Shown piece by piece: positions 24,305-33,014 of a stretch of DNA of 64,000 nt. Numbering within the stretch: position 1 is the first letter of the stretch; each line of letters opens with the position of its first letter. Both the position numbers and the translations under genes were made by a program. Below the pieces are notes generated by a model. The model did not search any database. It worked only from the letters and a program-made list of their open reading frames with translations, and was not told where the DNA came from. The DNA is from an uncultured Chryseobacterium sp. (GTDB taxonomy: Bacteria > Bacteroidota > Bacteroidia > Flavobacteriales > Weeksellaceae): the NCBI GenBank assembly GCA_913778505.1, contig CAJYWD010000036.1:186001-250000 (forward strand), given 5' to 3'.

Positions 24305-27193
24305 ATGATTAAAAAATTATCATTAATCTCCTTATTCACAATGCTTCCGGCATCCTTTTACTTCGCTCAGACGACTGTCTTTGCCTACCTGAAAGATGCC
24401 GACGGGAAACCGGTAGAAAGAGCACAGGTAAGTCTAAAAGGAGAGGCTAATGATGTTACGGCAGACAAAATTGGTTATTTCCAATTTGTAGATTTGAAGT
24501 CCGGACATTATCAAGTTGTGGTGACCAAACCAAATTTCGAGACCAAAACCTTGGAGTTTGACGTGACCACAGAAAAGAGAAAAGACTTAGGGGTGATTAC
24601 CCTTTATTCTGCATTGACAGGAGCAGATCAGGGCTTGGCAATCCTTGATAATGGAAATGATGAAGACAATAATACCCAATCATCAACGGTAGGACTATTG
24701 CAATCTTCACAGGACGTTTTCAACAGAACAGCAAGTTTTGATTTAGGTGCATATTGGTTTAGACCGAGAGGTGTTGATGGCCGGACTGGAGATACTATGA
24801 TGAATGGTGTTTCTATGGCTGGAGCTGATGATGGAAATGTAGATTTTGGCACTTGGGGAGGGCTTAATGAGATAACACGTTATCCTGAGATTGCTCAAAA
24901 TCATGCCCCTTCGGAATATGGATTTGGAGGTATTGCTTCAGTTATTAACAAATATACTAAAGCAAGTGAATACAGAAAAGGTAGCCAACTTACTTATTCT
25001 TTTACCAATAGAAATTACAATCACAGACTATCTTATCGTTTTTCATCAGGAATGAACAAAAAAGGATGGGCTTTTACGGGTATGATTGCAAGAAGATGGG
25101 CTGAAGAAGGAATTCAGGAAGGAACTTTCTATGATGCTGTAGGATTATATTTAGGAATTGAAAAAAAACTAGGGAATCATACACTTACTCTCAATGGGAT
25201 AGGATCTCCGTATAAAAGAAGTACATCCAGCCCAAATACACAGGAGGTATATGATTATATGGGTGTGCATTATAATTCTTATTGGGGCTGGCAAGGGAAT
25301 GATAAAAGAAATGAAAGGGTAAGAAAAGGATTTCAGCCAGTAATTCAACTTACTGATTTTTGGGATATCAATAAAAAATCAAAATTAATCACCACTGTTT
25401 CTTACCAATTTGGTATAGAAAAAGCGTCAAGACTTGATTGGTACAAGGCTCAAAATCCATCACCAACCTATTATAAAAACTTACCAAGCTATTATCAAAA
25501 GAAATTATATCTTAATAATTTGTTCTATGGCCCGGATTATAATGGAAATGCCTCTGTTCAGGAAGGTTTAAATAATACAACTGCATGGTGGACTAATGAT
25601 GATGAAAATCATACCCAAATTGATTGGGCAAGATTATATGCCGCCAATAGAGGGACAAAGAACAATTCTAATATGCCTGCTTTTGAGCAAGGAAGAGCTG
25701 TTTATTATTTGGTAAATGATGTCAAAGATGATAAGATCTGGAATGTAGCCACTCATTATACCTATGACTTTACAAATAAAACTAAATTCATATTAAATGT
25801 TGCCTATCAGAATTACAGATCAGAGCAATATCGAGAGGTTAATGATTTATTAGGAGCAGATTTTGCGTTGAATATGGATGCCTTTGCTAAAGAAGCAACT
25901 GGAGGCAAATTCAATAATAATGAATCAGGTGATGAGGTTAAGAAAAAAGAGGGGGATAAAATTGGGTATGACTACATCTATAGAAGACAAGACGTAAAAG
26001 TTAATCCGGGACTCAAATTCTCTACCGGTAATTTTGATGTTTTTGTAGCAGGATTGTTTGGATATACTACCAATAATAGAGAAGGTCTTTACAGTCATTA
26101 CTTATATAAAAGTTCTTTCGGAAAAAGTGGTGATCAGAACTTCTGGAATTACGGATTGAAAGGACAAGTTACTTACAGACTCAATGGTAGAAACTTTTTG
26201 GTATATAATGGAGCCTATTTTTCGCAAGCCCCATATGTAAGTGATGTTTTTATAAATGCTAGAGTGAGCAATACTGTTTCGCCAAATCTCAAAAATACCG
26301 TCATAGATGCTAATGATTTAAGTTACGTTTTGTCTACGCCTCTTCTAAAGGTCAGATTAACCGGTTATATAATCAATACACAAAATGACACCAATGTACA
26401 GAGATTTTTTGCAGATGGTATTAATCTACAGTCAATTACCACAGAGGGGACAGTAGACAGTGCTGTGCCAAGTACGTTTGTAAGTCAAGTAATGTCAAAC
26501 GTTGAAAAAAGAAATATGGGAGGAGAGCTTGGTGTTCAGTTTAAGTTAACGCCAACTCTTACTTTTAATGGTGTTGCCAGCTATGGTGAATACACGTATA
26601 AAAATAACCCTAATATATACTTAATTGCTGATGCAGCAGGTGTATTAAATGATATAGACGCAAGCGGAAATGTAATAACAAGGAATTACAAAGAATTTGG
26701 CTCTGCTTATCTTAAAAATTATAAATTGGGTGGAACTCCTCAGGAAGCATACTCTGCTGGATTACGTTACAGCTCTCCAAAGTACTGGTGGGTTGGTGCC
26801 AATTGGAATTATTTAGGACACAACTATCTGGATCCTGCAGCTGCAACCAGAACTATTAGTTTTGTGCAAAATGAAAATTCTAATTCGCCGTATGATCTAA
26901 CAGAAGAGCTGTTAAGACAAACACTTCAACAAAAACAATTACCATCTGCCTATTTCTTCAACGTTAACGCAGGGAAGTCATGGATTATAGGTAAATATTA
27001 TGTCTTAATCTCAGCGACTGTTAATAATGTTCTCAATAATAGAAAATATATAACAGGAGGGTTTGAACAAACCAGAGAAGTTAATTTTGATGGTTTGGCA
27101 GAAGAAATGAATAGCGGACATGCTAACTTTAGTCCAAAATATTGGTATAATCAAGGTATTTCTTATTTCGTAAATTTACAGGTAAGATTCTAA
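24305..27193 (+). CDS. TonB-dependent receptor with N-terminal carboxypeptidase-like domain
   Basis: A 962-residue outer-membrane receptor. A signal peptide (about 1-21, ending SFYFAQ) is followed by a carboxypeptidase-regulatory-like beta-sandwich (about 24-105, DADGKPVERAQVSLKGE). A plug region (about 130-225) contains FRPRGVDGRTGDTMMNGV. The rest alternates aromatic-rich strands and loops as expected of a 22-strand barrel, ending in Phe (VNLQVRF). It imports a ligand with energy from TonB-ExbBD, which is not encoded here. The reading frame becomes visibly more AT-rich after the N-terminal domain. The DUF5689 lipoprotein gene follows after 19 bp. Confidence 0.88.
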   Translation: MIKKLSLISLFTMLPASFYFAQTTVFAYLKDADGKPVERAQVSLKGEANDVTADKIGYFQFVDLKSGHYQVVVTKPNFETKTLEFDVTTEKRKDLGVITLYSALTGADQGLAILDNGNDEDNNTQSSTVGLLQSSQDVFNRTASFDLGAYWFRPRGVDGRTGDTMMNGVSMAGADDGNVDFGTWGGLNEITRYPEIAQNHAPSEYGFGGIASVINKYTKASEYRKGSQLTYSFTNRNYNHRLSYRFSSGMNKKGWAFTGMIARRWAEEGIQEGTFYDAVGLYLGIEKKLGNHTLTLNGIGSPYKRSTSSPNTQEVYDYMGVHYNSYWGWQGNDKRNERVRKGFQPVIQLTDFWDINKKSKLITTVSYQFGIEKASRLDWYKAQNPSPTYYKNLPSYYQKKLYLNNLFYGPDYNGNASVQEGLNNTTAWWTNDDENHTQIDWARLYAANRGTKNNSNMPAFEQGRAVYYLVNDVKDDKIWNVATHYTYDFTNKTKFILNVAYQNYRSEQYREVNDLLGADFALNMDAFAKEATGGKFNNNESGDEVKKKEGDKIGYDYIYRRQDVKVNPGLKFSTGNFDVFVAGLFGYTTNNREGLYSHYLYKSSFGKSGDQNFWNYGLKGQVTYRLNGRNFLVYNGAYFSQAPYVSDVFINARVSNTVSPNLKNTVIDANDLSYVLSTPLLKVRLTGYIINTQNDTNVQRFFADGINLQSITTEGTVDSAVPSTFVSQVMSNVEKRNMGGELGVQFKLTPTLTFNGVASYGEYTYKNNPNIYLIADAAGVLNDIDASGNVITRNYKEFGSAYLKNYKLGGTPQEAYSAGLRYSSPKYWWVGANWNYLGHNYLDPAAATRTISFVQNENSNSPYDLTEELLRQTLQQKQLPSAYFFNVNAGKSWIIGKYYVLISATVNNVLNNRKYITGGFEQTREVNFDGLAEEMNSGHANFSPKYWYNQGISYFVNLQVRF

Positions 27194-27212
27194 TTTTAAA
27201 GCTTTTATTAAA

Positions 27213-28610
27213 ATGAAAACAAAAATATATTTAAAAACAGCGATTTTTGCTATCGCAGGTTTTATAACCTTAGGCTCGTGTGTAAAAAGTGATGATTACG
27301 AAACTCCAGAAGTGACATGTACTGATAATCTGGGGAAAGTAAACCATACACTTGCTGAATTATCTGCGAAAGCTAAACAAAATGCAACACAAGCAGATAT
27401 TATTTCCGAAGATTATATTGTAGAAGGATATGTAGCTTCCACAGATGTTACAGGGAATATTTACAAACAGATATTTATTCAGGATCAACCGTCAAATCCT
27501 ACTATCGGGTTCGAAATTGATGTGGATAATTCTTATCTATATACAGACTGGCCTGTTGGTGCTAAAGTCAAACTTAATGTAAAAGGGTTGGTAGTTGTTA
27601 AATATAATGGGGCTAATAAAATTGGTCAGTTTGATCCAACTTATCAAGGCGCTGGGCAAGTAGGAAGAATTAATCCAACCAAACTTTCTAAATACATGGC
27701 AAGACAATGCGGTGCAGATGGTTTCCCTGTACTTGCTACAATGGTTCCGAAAGAATTTAGCTCGATTAGTGCGGCACTAGCATCTACAGCTAATATTAAT
27801 ACATTGGTAAAAATTAATAATGTCCAGTTTAATACACCAGAACTTACTAAAAATTTTACTGATCTTGGTGGATATGCCTCAGGATATGACAGAAATATAA
27901 TTGATCAGTCTGCGGGCTTACTGGTACTTAGAATTAGTGCTTACGCCAGCTTTTCCTCCAATCCAATTTCTCCGAAATATCAAGGGAGCGGTAGTGTAAC
28001 CATGATCTTGAGTAAATACAACGCAACACCTCAAGGGTATATAAGAGGTCTAAATGATCTTGATTTGAAAGGAAATCGTTTTTCTTTTGATAATTTAGAA
28101 AATTTTGAATCTTATGCTACATCAACGGATAATTTCTTACCAAAATACTATAATTTATCAATTACAGGAAGTAAGAAATGGTTTATTCAAACATATAATA
28201 ATAATAAGTATCTTCAAATTTCCGGTCTTAACGCAGGTCCCACAAAAACTCAATTCGCAATTCCTGTCACAGATTTTGCAAAAACGAGCAAAGTAAGTTT
28301 CAAAACTAATGCAGGTTATTATAATGGCGATGTTCTGAAAGTCTACTGGTCTAGCAATTATAATCCAGCAACTCCGACTGCTGGAACTTTAAATGATATT
28401 ACAAGCCAATTCGATATTTCTAAAGGTAAAGTTCCTGGTGGGACAGGCTCTAATTATGAGGATAGTTTTAGGCCTAGTGGAATTGGTAATTTACCTACTG
28501 GAACAACAGGATCAGGATTTATAATATTCGAATATAATTCCAACCATTCAAGTTCAAACCCAAGTGGTGTCTCTACTGTTATGCAATTAGATGATATTAA
28601 TATATTCTAA
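27213..28610 (+). CDS. DUF5689 domain lipoprotein
   Basis: A 465-residue predicted lipoprotein. The leader ends in LGSC, giving a lipidated cysteine near residue 23. Residues about 45-270 match the DUF5689 family, an OB-like surface domain (IISEDYIVEGYVASTDVTGN, IFIQDQPSNPTIGFEI). The C-terminal part (about 290-465) looks like a jelly-roll binding domain (KWFIQTYNNNKYLQISG, DVLKVYWSSNY, VMQLDDINIF). It probably sits on the cell surface and feeds the receptor encoded 19 bp upstream, in the manner of SusD-like partners; that role is inference. A strong terminator follows. Confidence 0.82.
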   Translation: MKTKIYLKTAIFAIAGFITLGSCVKSDDYETPEVTCTDNLGKVNHTLAELSAKAKQNATQADIISEDYIVEGYVASTDVTGNIYKQIFIQDQPSNPTIGFEIDVDNSYLYTDWPVGAKVKLNVKGLVVVKYNGANKIGQFDPTYQGAGQVGRINPTKLSKYMARQCGADGFPVLATMVPKEFSSISAALASTANINTLVKINNVQFNTPELTKNFTDLGGYASGYDRNIIDQSAGLLVLRISAYASFSSNPISPKYQGSGSVTMILSKYNATPQGYIRGLNDLDLKGNRFSFDNLENFESYATSTDNFLPKYYNLSITGSKKWFIQTYNNNKYLQISGLNAGPTKTQFAIPVTDFAKTSKVSFKTNAGYYNGDVLKVYWSSNYNPATPTAGTLNDITSQFDISKGKVPGGTGSNYEDSFRPSGIGNLPTGTTGSGFIIFEYNSNHSSSNPSGVSTVMQLDDINIF

Positions 28611-28635
28611 CCCTTAAATTTAAGAGTAAATAAAT

Positions 28636-28660
28636 CTCCCGCAACTTTGCGGGAGTTTTT
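28636..28660 (+). terminator. Intrinsic terminator of the receptor operon
   Basis: CTCCCGCA and TGCGGGAG pair around a 4 nt loop (28636-28655), followed by five T. Confidence 0.9.
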
Positions 28661-28665
28661 CGTTA

Positions 28666-29259
28666 TTAAAAAATTCCGGGATTATTCGCTTTTAATTTTC
28701 GCCAAAGTTTGCGTCCGAAAAATAAAACTAATATGATTAGAACTATTGCAAAAATAAAAGCAATGACGGGGAGAAAAATCGAAAGTACAGACATAAATCC
28801 CGCTCCCGCAGTTTCTGTCGTAGCGACTGCATTATTCCCAATTCCGGCAGTAGTTGCAGTAGAAGCAGCTCTTGTACCGGCAAATCCAGCTGAAATAGTT
28901 GCAGCAGTTCCGCCACCGGCTATCAGGGCAAGTGCCCATTGAGGAAATGTTCCCAGCTCCATAAACTGGCTCGCAAATAGAATCGAACCAGCAATGGTTG
29001 CTAGCGGAATAGTAATCGTGTCCAGAAAATTATCTACAACAGGAATATAGTATGCTGCGATTTCAATGACTGTGGCAATACCCGTTGTGATGAGTGTTGG
29101 CAATCCGGAAAGCCATTCAAAATTATCAGACATCGGAATCCAGCCAACATACGATGCCAGACTGACCGCAAACATCGGAAGAAAGACACGGAAGCCCGAA
29201 GCGGCTGCCAAGCCTATTCCGATAAAAGCACTAAGAATGTAAGGTAAGATATCATTCAT
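28666..29259 (-). CDS. DUF4126 family membrane protein
   Basis: A 197-residue integral membrane protein of the DUF4126 family, recognised from its N-terminus (ILSAFIGIGLAAASGFRVFLPMF) and the central Gly/Ala-rich stretch (LIAGGGTAATISAGFAGTRAASTATTAGIGN). Five or so hydrophobic helices are visible, with a basic tail GRKLWRKLKANNP. Function is unknown. It is the last gene of a minus-strand group with rnpA, tcdA and a TatD-like gene. Confidence 0.85.
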   Translation of the reverse strand: MNDILPYILSAFIGIGLAAASGFRVFLPMFAVSLASYVGWIPMSDNFEWLSGLPTLITTGIATVIEIAAYYIPVVDNFLDTITIPLATIAGSILFASQFMELGTFPQWALALIAGGGTAATISAGFAGTRAASTATTAGIGNNAVATTETAGAGFMSVLSIFLPVIAFIFAIVLIILVLFFGRKLWRKLKANNPGIF

Positions 29260-29303
29260 TTGTAATGGGTTTGAGATTAAAATTACAAATTAAATCAAGA
29301 TAT

Positions 29304-29675
29304 CTATCCTTTTTTCTTCAGACAGAGATTTAGGAATTGTTTTTCTACGATGGAATAATGACCCGGAAGTTCCTTAGAAACCCAGAATAACATTGCAATA
29401 TGCTTTCCCCCGAATGACTCCAGGTAAAGATCTTTGTTAATTCTGTAAGCTTCTCGTAATAAGCGTTTTAGTCGATTTCTGTCAACGGCTTTTTTAAAGA
29501 ATTTTTTAGAAACGGAAACTCCGATTTTATGAGATTCAAGAGGCTGTTTTTCCGAAGAATTCAGATAGATGATTCTCAGTTGGTCCACAGAAAGCCATTT
29601 GCCTTTCTTGAAAAGAAGGTCGATCTCGGATTTTCTTTTGAGCTTTTCCTGCGAAGGATAACCATTGACTTTCAA
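29304..29675 (-). CDS. rnpA: Ribonuclease P protein component
   Basis: A 123-residue basic protein that assists the RNase P RNA in 5' maturation of tRNAs. The conserved RNR-like core reads VSKKFFKKAVDRNRLKRLLREAYR, close to the usual KRNRIKRxxRE signature. The N-terminal EKLKRKSEIDLLFKKGK also fits. In many bacteria rnpA lies with rpmH near dnaA. Here it follows tcdA with a 4 bp gap, an alternative arrangement. Confidence 0.93.
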   Translation of the reverse strand: MKVNGYPSQEKLKRKSEIDLLFKKGKWLSVDQLRIIYLNSSEKQPLESHKIGVSVSKKFFKKAVDRNRLKRLLREAYRINKDLYLESFGGKHIAMLFWVSKELPGHYSIVEKQFLNLCLKKKG

Positions 29676-29679
29676 ATTC

Positions 29680-30405
29680 TTAATTTCTTCCGGTTAAGTG
29701 ATTGATGACTTCTGCCGCCGCATACAGACCAAAAAGCGCAGGTATAAAACTGATTGTTCCATAGAAAGAACGCTTGAAGTTAGTGCCGTCCGTCATTTTG
29801 AGACTGTTCTCATCCTGCACTTCTGTAGAAAAAACACATCGGAATCCTTTGTTGATTTTCTCTTTTTTGAGACGTTTTCTCACCTGTCTTGCCAGCAGGC
29901 AATCCCGTGTTTTGTGCAGGTCACGCACCATGACTTTACTCGGGTCGGTTTTTCCACCGGCGCCCATTGAAGAAACTAATTTTACCCTATTTCTACGGCA
30001 GGTTATCATTAATGCCAATTTCGGCGTGAGAGAATCAATACAGTCCAGGACGTAATCAAACTTTTCTGATTTAATGAGTTCTTCCATCCGTGCAGGCTCC
30101 AGAAATTCATTGATTTTTGTCAATTTAAGATCAGGATTAATGTCCGTCAGGCGGCTGCCCACCAGTTCTACTTTGTGCTGTCCTACTGTGGAATGGAGCG
30201 CGGGCAATTGGCGGTTAATATTGGTAATGTCCACTACATCGCCATCAGCAATGATCATTTCCCCGATGCCCGCTCTTGCCAGAAATTCTGCTGCAAAAGA
30301 ACCGACACCACCTAAACCCACCACCAGGACTTTCGCTTTCTGAAGTTTTTCCAGGCCTTCATCTTTTATCAATAGTTCGGTGCGTTCCAGCCAATATTTA
30401 TCCAT
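29680..30405 (-). CDS. tcdA: tRNA threonylcarbamoyladenosine dehydratase (TcdA), ThiF/E1 family
   Basis: A 241-residue E1-like enzyme that uses ATP to cyclise t6A37 of tRNA into ct6A. The nucleotide-binding loop is VVGLGGVGSFAAEFLARAG (about 28-46), followed by IADGDVVDITNINRQLPA with the catalytic Arg. CIDSLTPKLALM and MGAGGKTDPSKV are TcdA hallmarks. The C-terminal GTISFIPALFGLYAAAEVI completes the fold. It overlaps the upstream TatD-like gene by 8 bp and precedes rnpA by 4 bp, so three genes related to tRNA or nucleic acid processing are packed together. Confidence 0.92.
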   Translation of the reverse strand: MDKYWLERTELLIKDEGLEKLQKAKVLVVGLGGVGSFAAEFLARAGIGEMIIADGDVVDITNINRQLPALHSTVGQHKVELVGSRLTDINPDLKLTKINEFLEPARMEELIKSEKFDYVLDCIDSLTPKLALMITCRRNRVKLVSSMGAGGKTDPSKVMVRDLHKTRDCLLARQVRKRLKKEKINKGFRCVFSTEVQDENSLKMTDGTNFKRSFYGTISFIPALFGLYAAAEVINHLTGRN

Positions 30406-31027
30406 AATAAATTACATTTTCAAGATTTTCCCACATCTGCCTGCTGAGCTCCTCTTCGGAAATATTTTTGATGGCCGATACCTTTTCGTAAAGCATGGCA
30501 ATATCAAAATCCGCATTATCAGTTTCCAGAAACATTTTTTGCAGCGGAAAATCTTTAATCAACTTTTGCAAAGATAAGTTATCCGATGCTGCTTTTCCAA
30601 AACTGAGAAAAAAGCCGGCGTCCAAAAGTTCCTTTGCAATTGTTTCTTTCTTATTAAAACCGTGGATAATTAACGGAATTTTGGCATTTTTATAATGAAG
30701 GATCTGAGAAAATCTGCGTACACAGTGGATGATGATGGGTTTCCGGATTTCCTCAGCCCAGGAAACATGAGCCTGGAAAATATCGTTCTGAAGCTTTTCA
30801 TCGATGTCAATTAATCCGTCTATACCACATTCGCCAATGGCTAGGCAGTTTTCTGAAAGGGAAATTTTTTTGATCTTTTCGAAATCGGATTTCCAACTGG
30901 GGCTAATATCTTTCGGATGAAGACCTGCGGAAAAACGGGAAGATGGTGTTTCCTCGTTAAGATCAAGATTGTAAATGCCGGCAGCGCCTCGTTTGTGATG
31001 ATGAAAATCCAGAAATTTCATATTCAA
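30398..31027 (-). CDS. TatD-family metal-dependent hydrolase, short form
   Basis: A 209-residue protein, shorter than typical TatD (about 255-265). The metal site appears conserved: FHHHK near the N-terminus, AIGECGIDG with the Glu, PIIIHCVRR, LIIHGFNKK and FLETDNAD with the late Asp. The shortening lies mainly in the N-terminal third, which lacks the usual long helix pair. TatD enzymes are 3'-5' exonucleases or DNases; activity here is inference. It overlaps tcdA by 8 bp. Confidence 0.85.
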   Translation of the reverse strand: MNMKFLDFHHHKRGAAGIYNLDLNEETPSSRFSAGLHPKDISPSWKSDFEKIKKISLSENCLAIGECGIDGLIDIDEKLQNDIFQAHVSWAEEIRKPIIIHCVRRFSQILHYKNAKIPLIIHGFNKKETIAKELLDAGFFLSFGKAASDNLSLQKLIKDFPLQKMFLETDNADFDIAMLYEKVSAIKNISEEELSRQMWENLENVIYYG

Positions 31028-31160
31028 AGATACTTATTTCAAGGACAAATGATGCGCTGTAGAATAATGGAACGTCCGGAATAAATCATGACCGGGATGA
31101 ATAGTTTGTAATTAATCAAAAATAATTTTATTTTTACAGATAATCATTCAAAAAAAACCG

Positions 31161-31790
31161 ATGAGAAAAAAGTTTACAGACAAGCAAATCAAGATTCTGG
31201 ATGTGGCAGAAGAACTCATTGCCAAAAAAGGCTTCGATGGAACTTCGGTACGGGATATCTGCTCTAAGGCCAATATTAATGTGGCCATGATTTCTTACTA
31301 CTTCGGATCCAAGGAAAAGATGATGTCTTACCTCTACCAATACCGTGTACAGCGTACGAAGGAGAGCTTTTCCGAGTTTGCACAGACTATTAAGGAAGGA
31401 AAGCCCGAGATGCAGATGAAAGAAATCGTGAATTATGTTATCGGTCTTTTATTCCGCTACAGCTATTTCCATGGCTTTGTGACGCAGGAGATGCGCTCTT
31501 TGGATAACGTGAAAGATGACCTTCTGGAATTTTATCAGACCTGCGTGAGCCGGCTGGACGAAATTATCAAGAGAGGTGTAGTATCCGATGTTTTTCACAA
31601 TGCGCCGAAGTCGGAAGATATTCTCACCATGGTGATTGGCTCTACACTGTTTGTGATTCGGAACAAGAATTTTTATCAGCTTTATGTGCCGGCCAGTACG
31701 GATGCGCAATACATGAAGGAAGCGGAACAAAAACTCAAAGAAAGCACTTTACTGAGCGTCTTTGCCTTGTTGGACTATAATGCAGATTGA
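31161..31790 (+). CDS. TetR/AcrR family transcriptional regulator
   Basis: A 209-residue regulator. The N-terminal helix-turn-helix is typical (ILDVAEELIAKKGFDGTSVRDICSKANINVAMISYYFGSKEKMM reported as the segment at residues 12-53, key residues G24, T28, V29, Y46, F48). The C-terminal ligand-binding domain is helical and of the size usual for regulators of efflux or membrane-stress genes. It is divergent from the TatD-like gene and overlaps the 3' end of the convergent serine hydrolase gene by 16 bp. The target is not evident. Confidence 0.9.
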   Translation: MRKKFTDKQIKILDVAEELIAKKGFDGTSVRDICSKANINVAMISYYFGSKEKMMSYLYQYRVQRTKESFSEFAQTIKEGKPEMQMKEIVNYVIGLLFRYSYFHGFVTQEMRSLDNVKDDLLEFYQTCVSRLDEIIKRGVVSDVFHNAPKSEDILTMVIGSTLFVIRNKNFYQLYVPASTDAQYMKEAEQKLKESTLLSVFALLDYNAD

Positions 31791-32932
31791 TTTGCGTTCG
31801 CCAGTTTGAGCGCTTCATTAATATAAAATTCTACCACCTTCGGACGGTTTTTAGAATCTTTTTCGGGGTTTTCTTTACGACCCTGTCTTACAATGATCAT
31901 ATCATATTCCGCAACCATAATCACAAATTGGTCATGAAGTCCCCACATGTAATAATGTTTGATTGCTGTGTCATTATTGATCCATAATCCCATACCATAT
32001 ACGCCGTTGGAATGGAGCGAAGGCGTTTTCATCCGCGTTACAAAACCTTCATCTATCAAGGGTATTTCCCCGATTTTTCCTTTATTCAGAATCAGATAAC
32101 CAATCTTGGCAAAGTCCCTTGCGTTGGAGTGGACGCAGCAAAATGTTTTTTCCACACCCAGATCATCGGTGCTCCAGAATGCATTATTTTCCATCCCCAG
32201 TGGTTTCCAGAGTTTTGCTGATGCATAAACAGAGAGTGGCATCTGAACGGCTCTGCCCACTGCAAATCCAAGCATCTGCATAGCACCGCTCTGATATTGA
32301 AATGTCTCGCCGGGATTTTCTTTGACAGGATCTTTAAAAATCACATCCGATAAAGAAGATCCATAGTAGGCTCTGGCATTTTTAGACAGTGGATTCTTAT
32401 GCTCATCCGGCCAGTCCAGTCCGGCCTGCATAGATGCGAGATTTTCAAGCGTCAGTTTTTTGCTGAATGCATTGCCGCCAAATTCCGGATAGAAGTCGTA
32501 AAAAGGCTGATAGAGGTTTGTGATGCGTTGGTCGTCAATAGCTTTGCCGAGAAGCAGCACCATGATAGTATTGGCCATGGAAAAAGAATTGCTGGCAGTA
32601 TTGCGGTCGTAGCCGTCCCAGTAATGTTCCTGCAGAAGTTTTCCATTTTTGATGACGAGGAAGGAAACAGTCTCAGTGGCTAGCAGATTTTTTTCCAGGG
32701 CGGGAGATAATTTTTGATGATTATATCTTGGGTCGGCAGGCCACGGTTTTGATGAGCCTTTCAGAATTTCTTTGGATGGAAAATATTTTCCGTCGTCTAT
32801 GGTTGGGCCATCATTACCTTTCAGATAAGTGAGCTTCACGCCGCGGAACAGATAGCCGTAGCCTGTGATGTAGACAAGGACTATTACCGTGGCCAGCGCA
32901 AGCAGGATGGCATTAAAAATCTTTTTCAGCAT
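31775..32932 (-). CDS. Beta-lactamase-like serine hydrolase with altered SxxK motif
   Basis: A 385-residue class C beta-lactamase-fold protein with an N-terminal membrane anchor (ILLALATVIVLVYITGYGYLF). The nucleophile region reads NSFSMANTIMVLLLG: Ser118 is present, but the lysine expected three residues later is Asn121 (codon AAT at 32570-32572 on the minus strand). The second motif appears as YQSGAMQ, and late motifs include YGMGLWIN. Homologues I recall read SMAK here. Loss of the general base suggests an inactive or binding-only protein, or a point mutation. The 3' end overlaps the TetR gene by 16 bp. Confidence 0.85.
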   Translation of the reverse strand: MLKKIFNAILLALATVIVLVYITGYGYLFRGVKLTYLKGNDGPTIDDGKYFPSKEILKGSSKPWPADPRYNHQKLSPALEKNLLATETVSFLVIKNGKLLQEHYWDGYDRNTASNSFSMANTIMVLLLGKAIDDQRITNLYQPFYDFYPEFGGNAFSKKLTLENLASMQAGLDWPDEHKNPLSKNARAYYGSSLSDVIFKDPVKENPGETFQYQSGAMQMLGFAVGRAVQMPLSVYASAKLWKPLGMENNAFWSTDDLGVEKTFCCVHSNARDFAKIGYLILNKGKIGEIPLIDEGFVTRMKTPSLHSNGVYGMGLWINNDTAIKHYYMWGLHDQFVIMVAEYDMIIVRQGRKENPEKDSKNRPKVVEFYINEALKLANANQSAL

Positions 32933-32977
32933 TCACCTTAATTTGCTGTAAAAATATTTAATTTAATCAAATATTGA

Positions 32978-32985
32978 TAATTTTG
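32978..32985 (+). promoter_or_regulatory. Predicted -7 element of the DUF445 gene
   Basis: TAATTTTG matches TAnnTTTG about 29 bp upstream of the ATG at 33015. Confidence 0.55.
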
Positions 32986-33014
32986 TTTGGAACGATTTTC
33001 GATTTTTGACCATT

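Noticed and set aside
31775-31790. Overlap of the TetR gene and the serine hydrolase gene taken as regulatory
   Set aside because: It is a 16 bp overlap of convergent 3' ends, common in compact genomes, with no sign of a regulatory structure.
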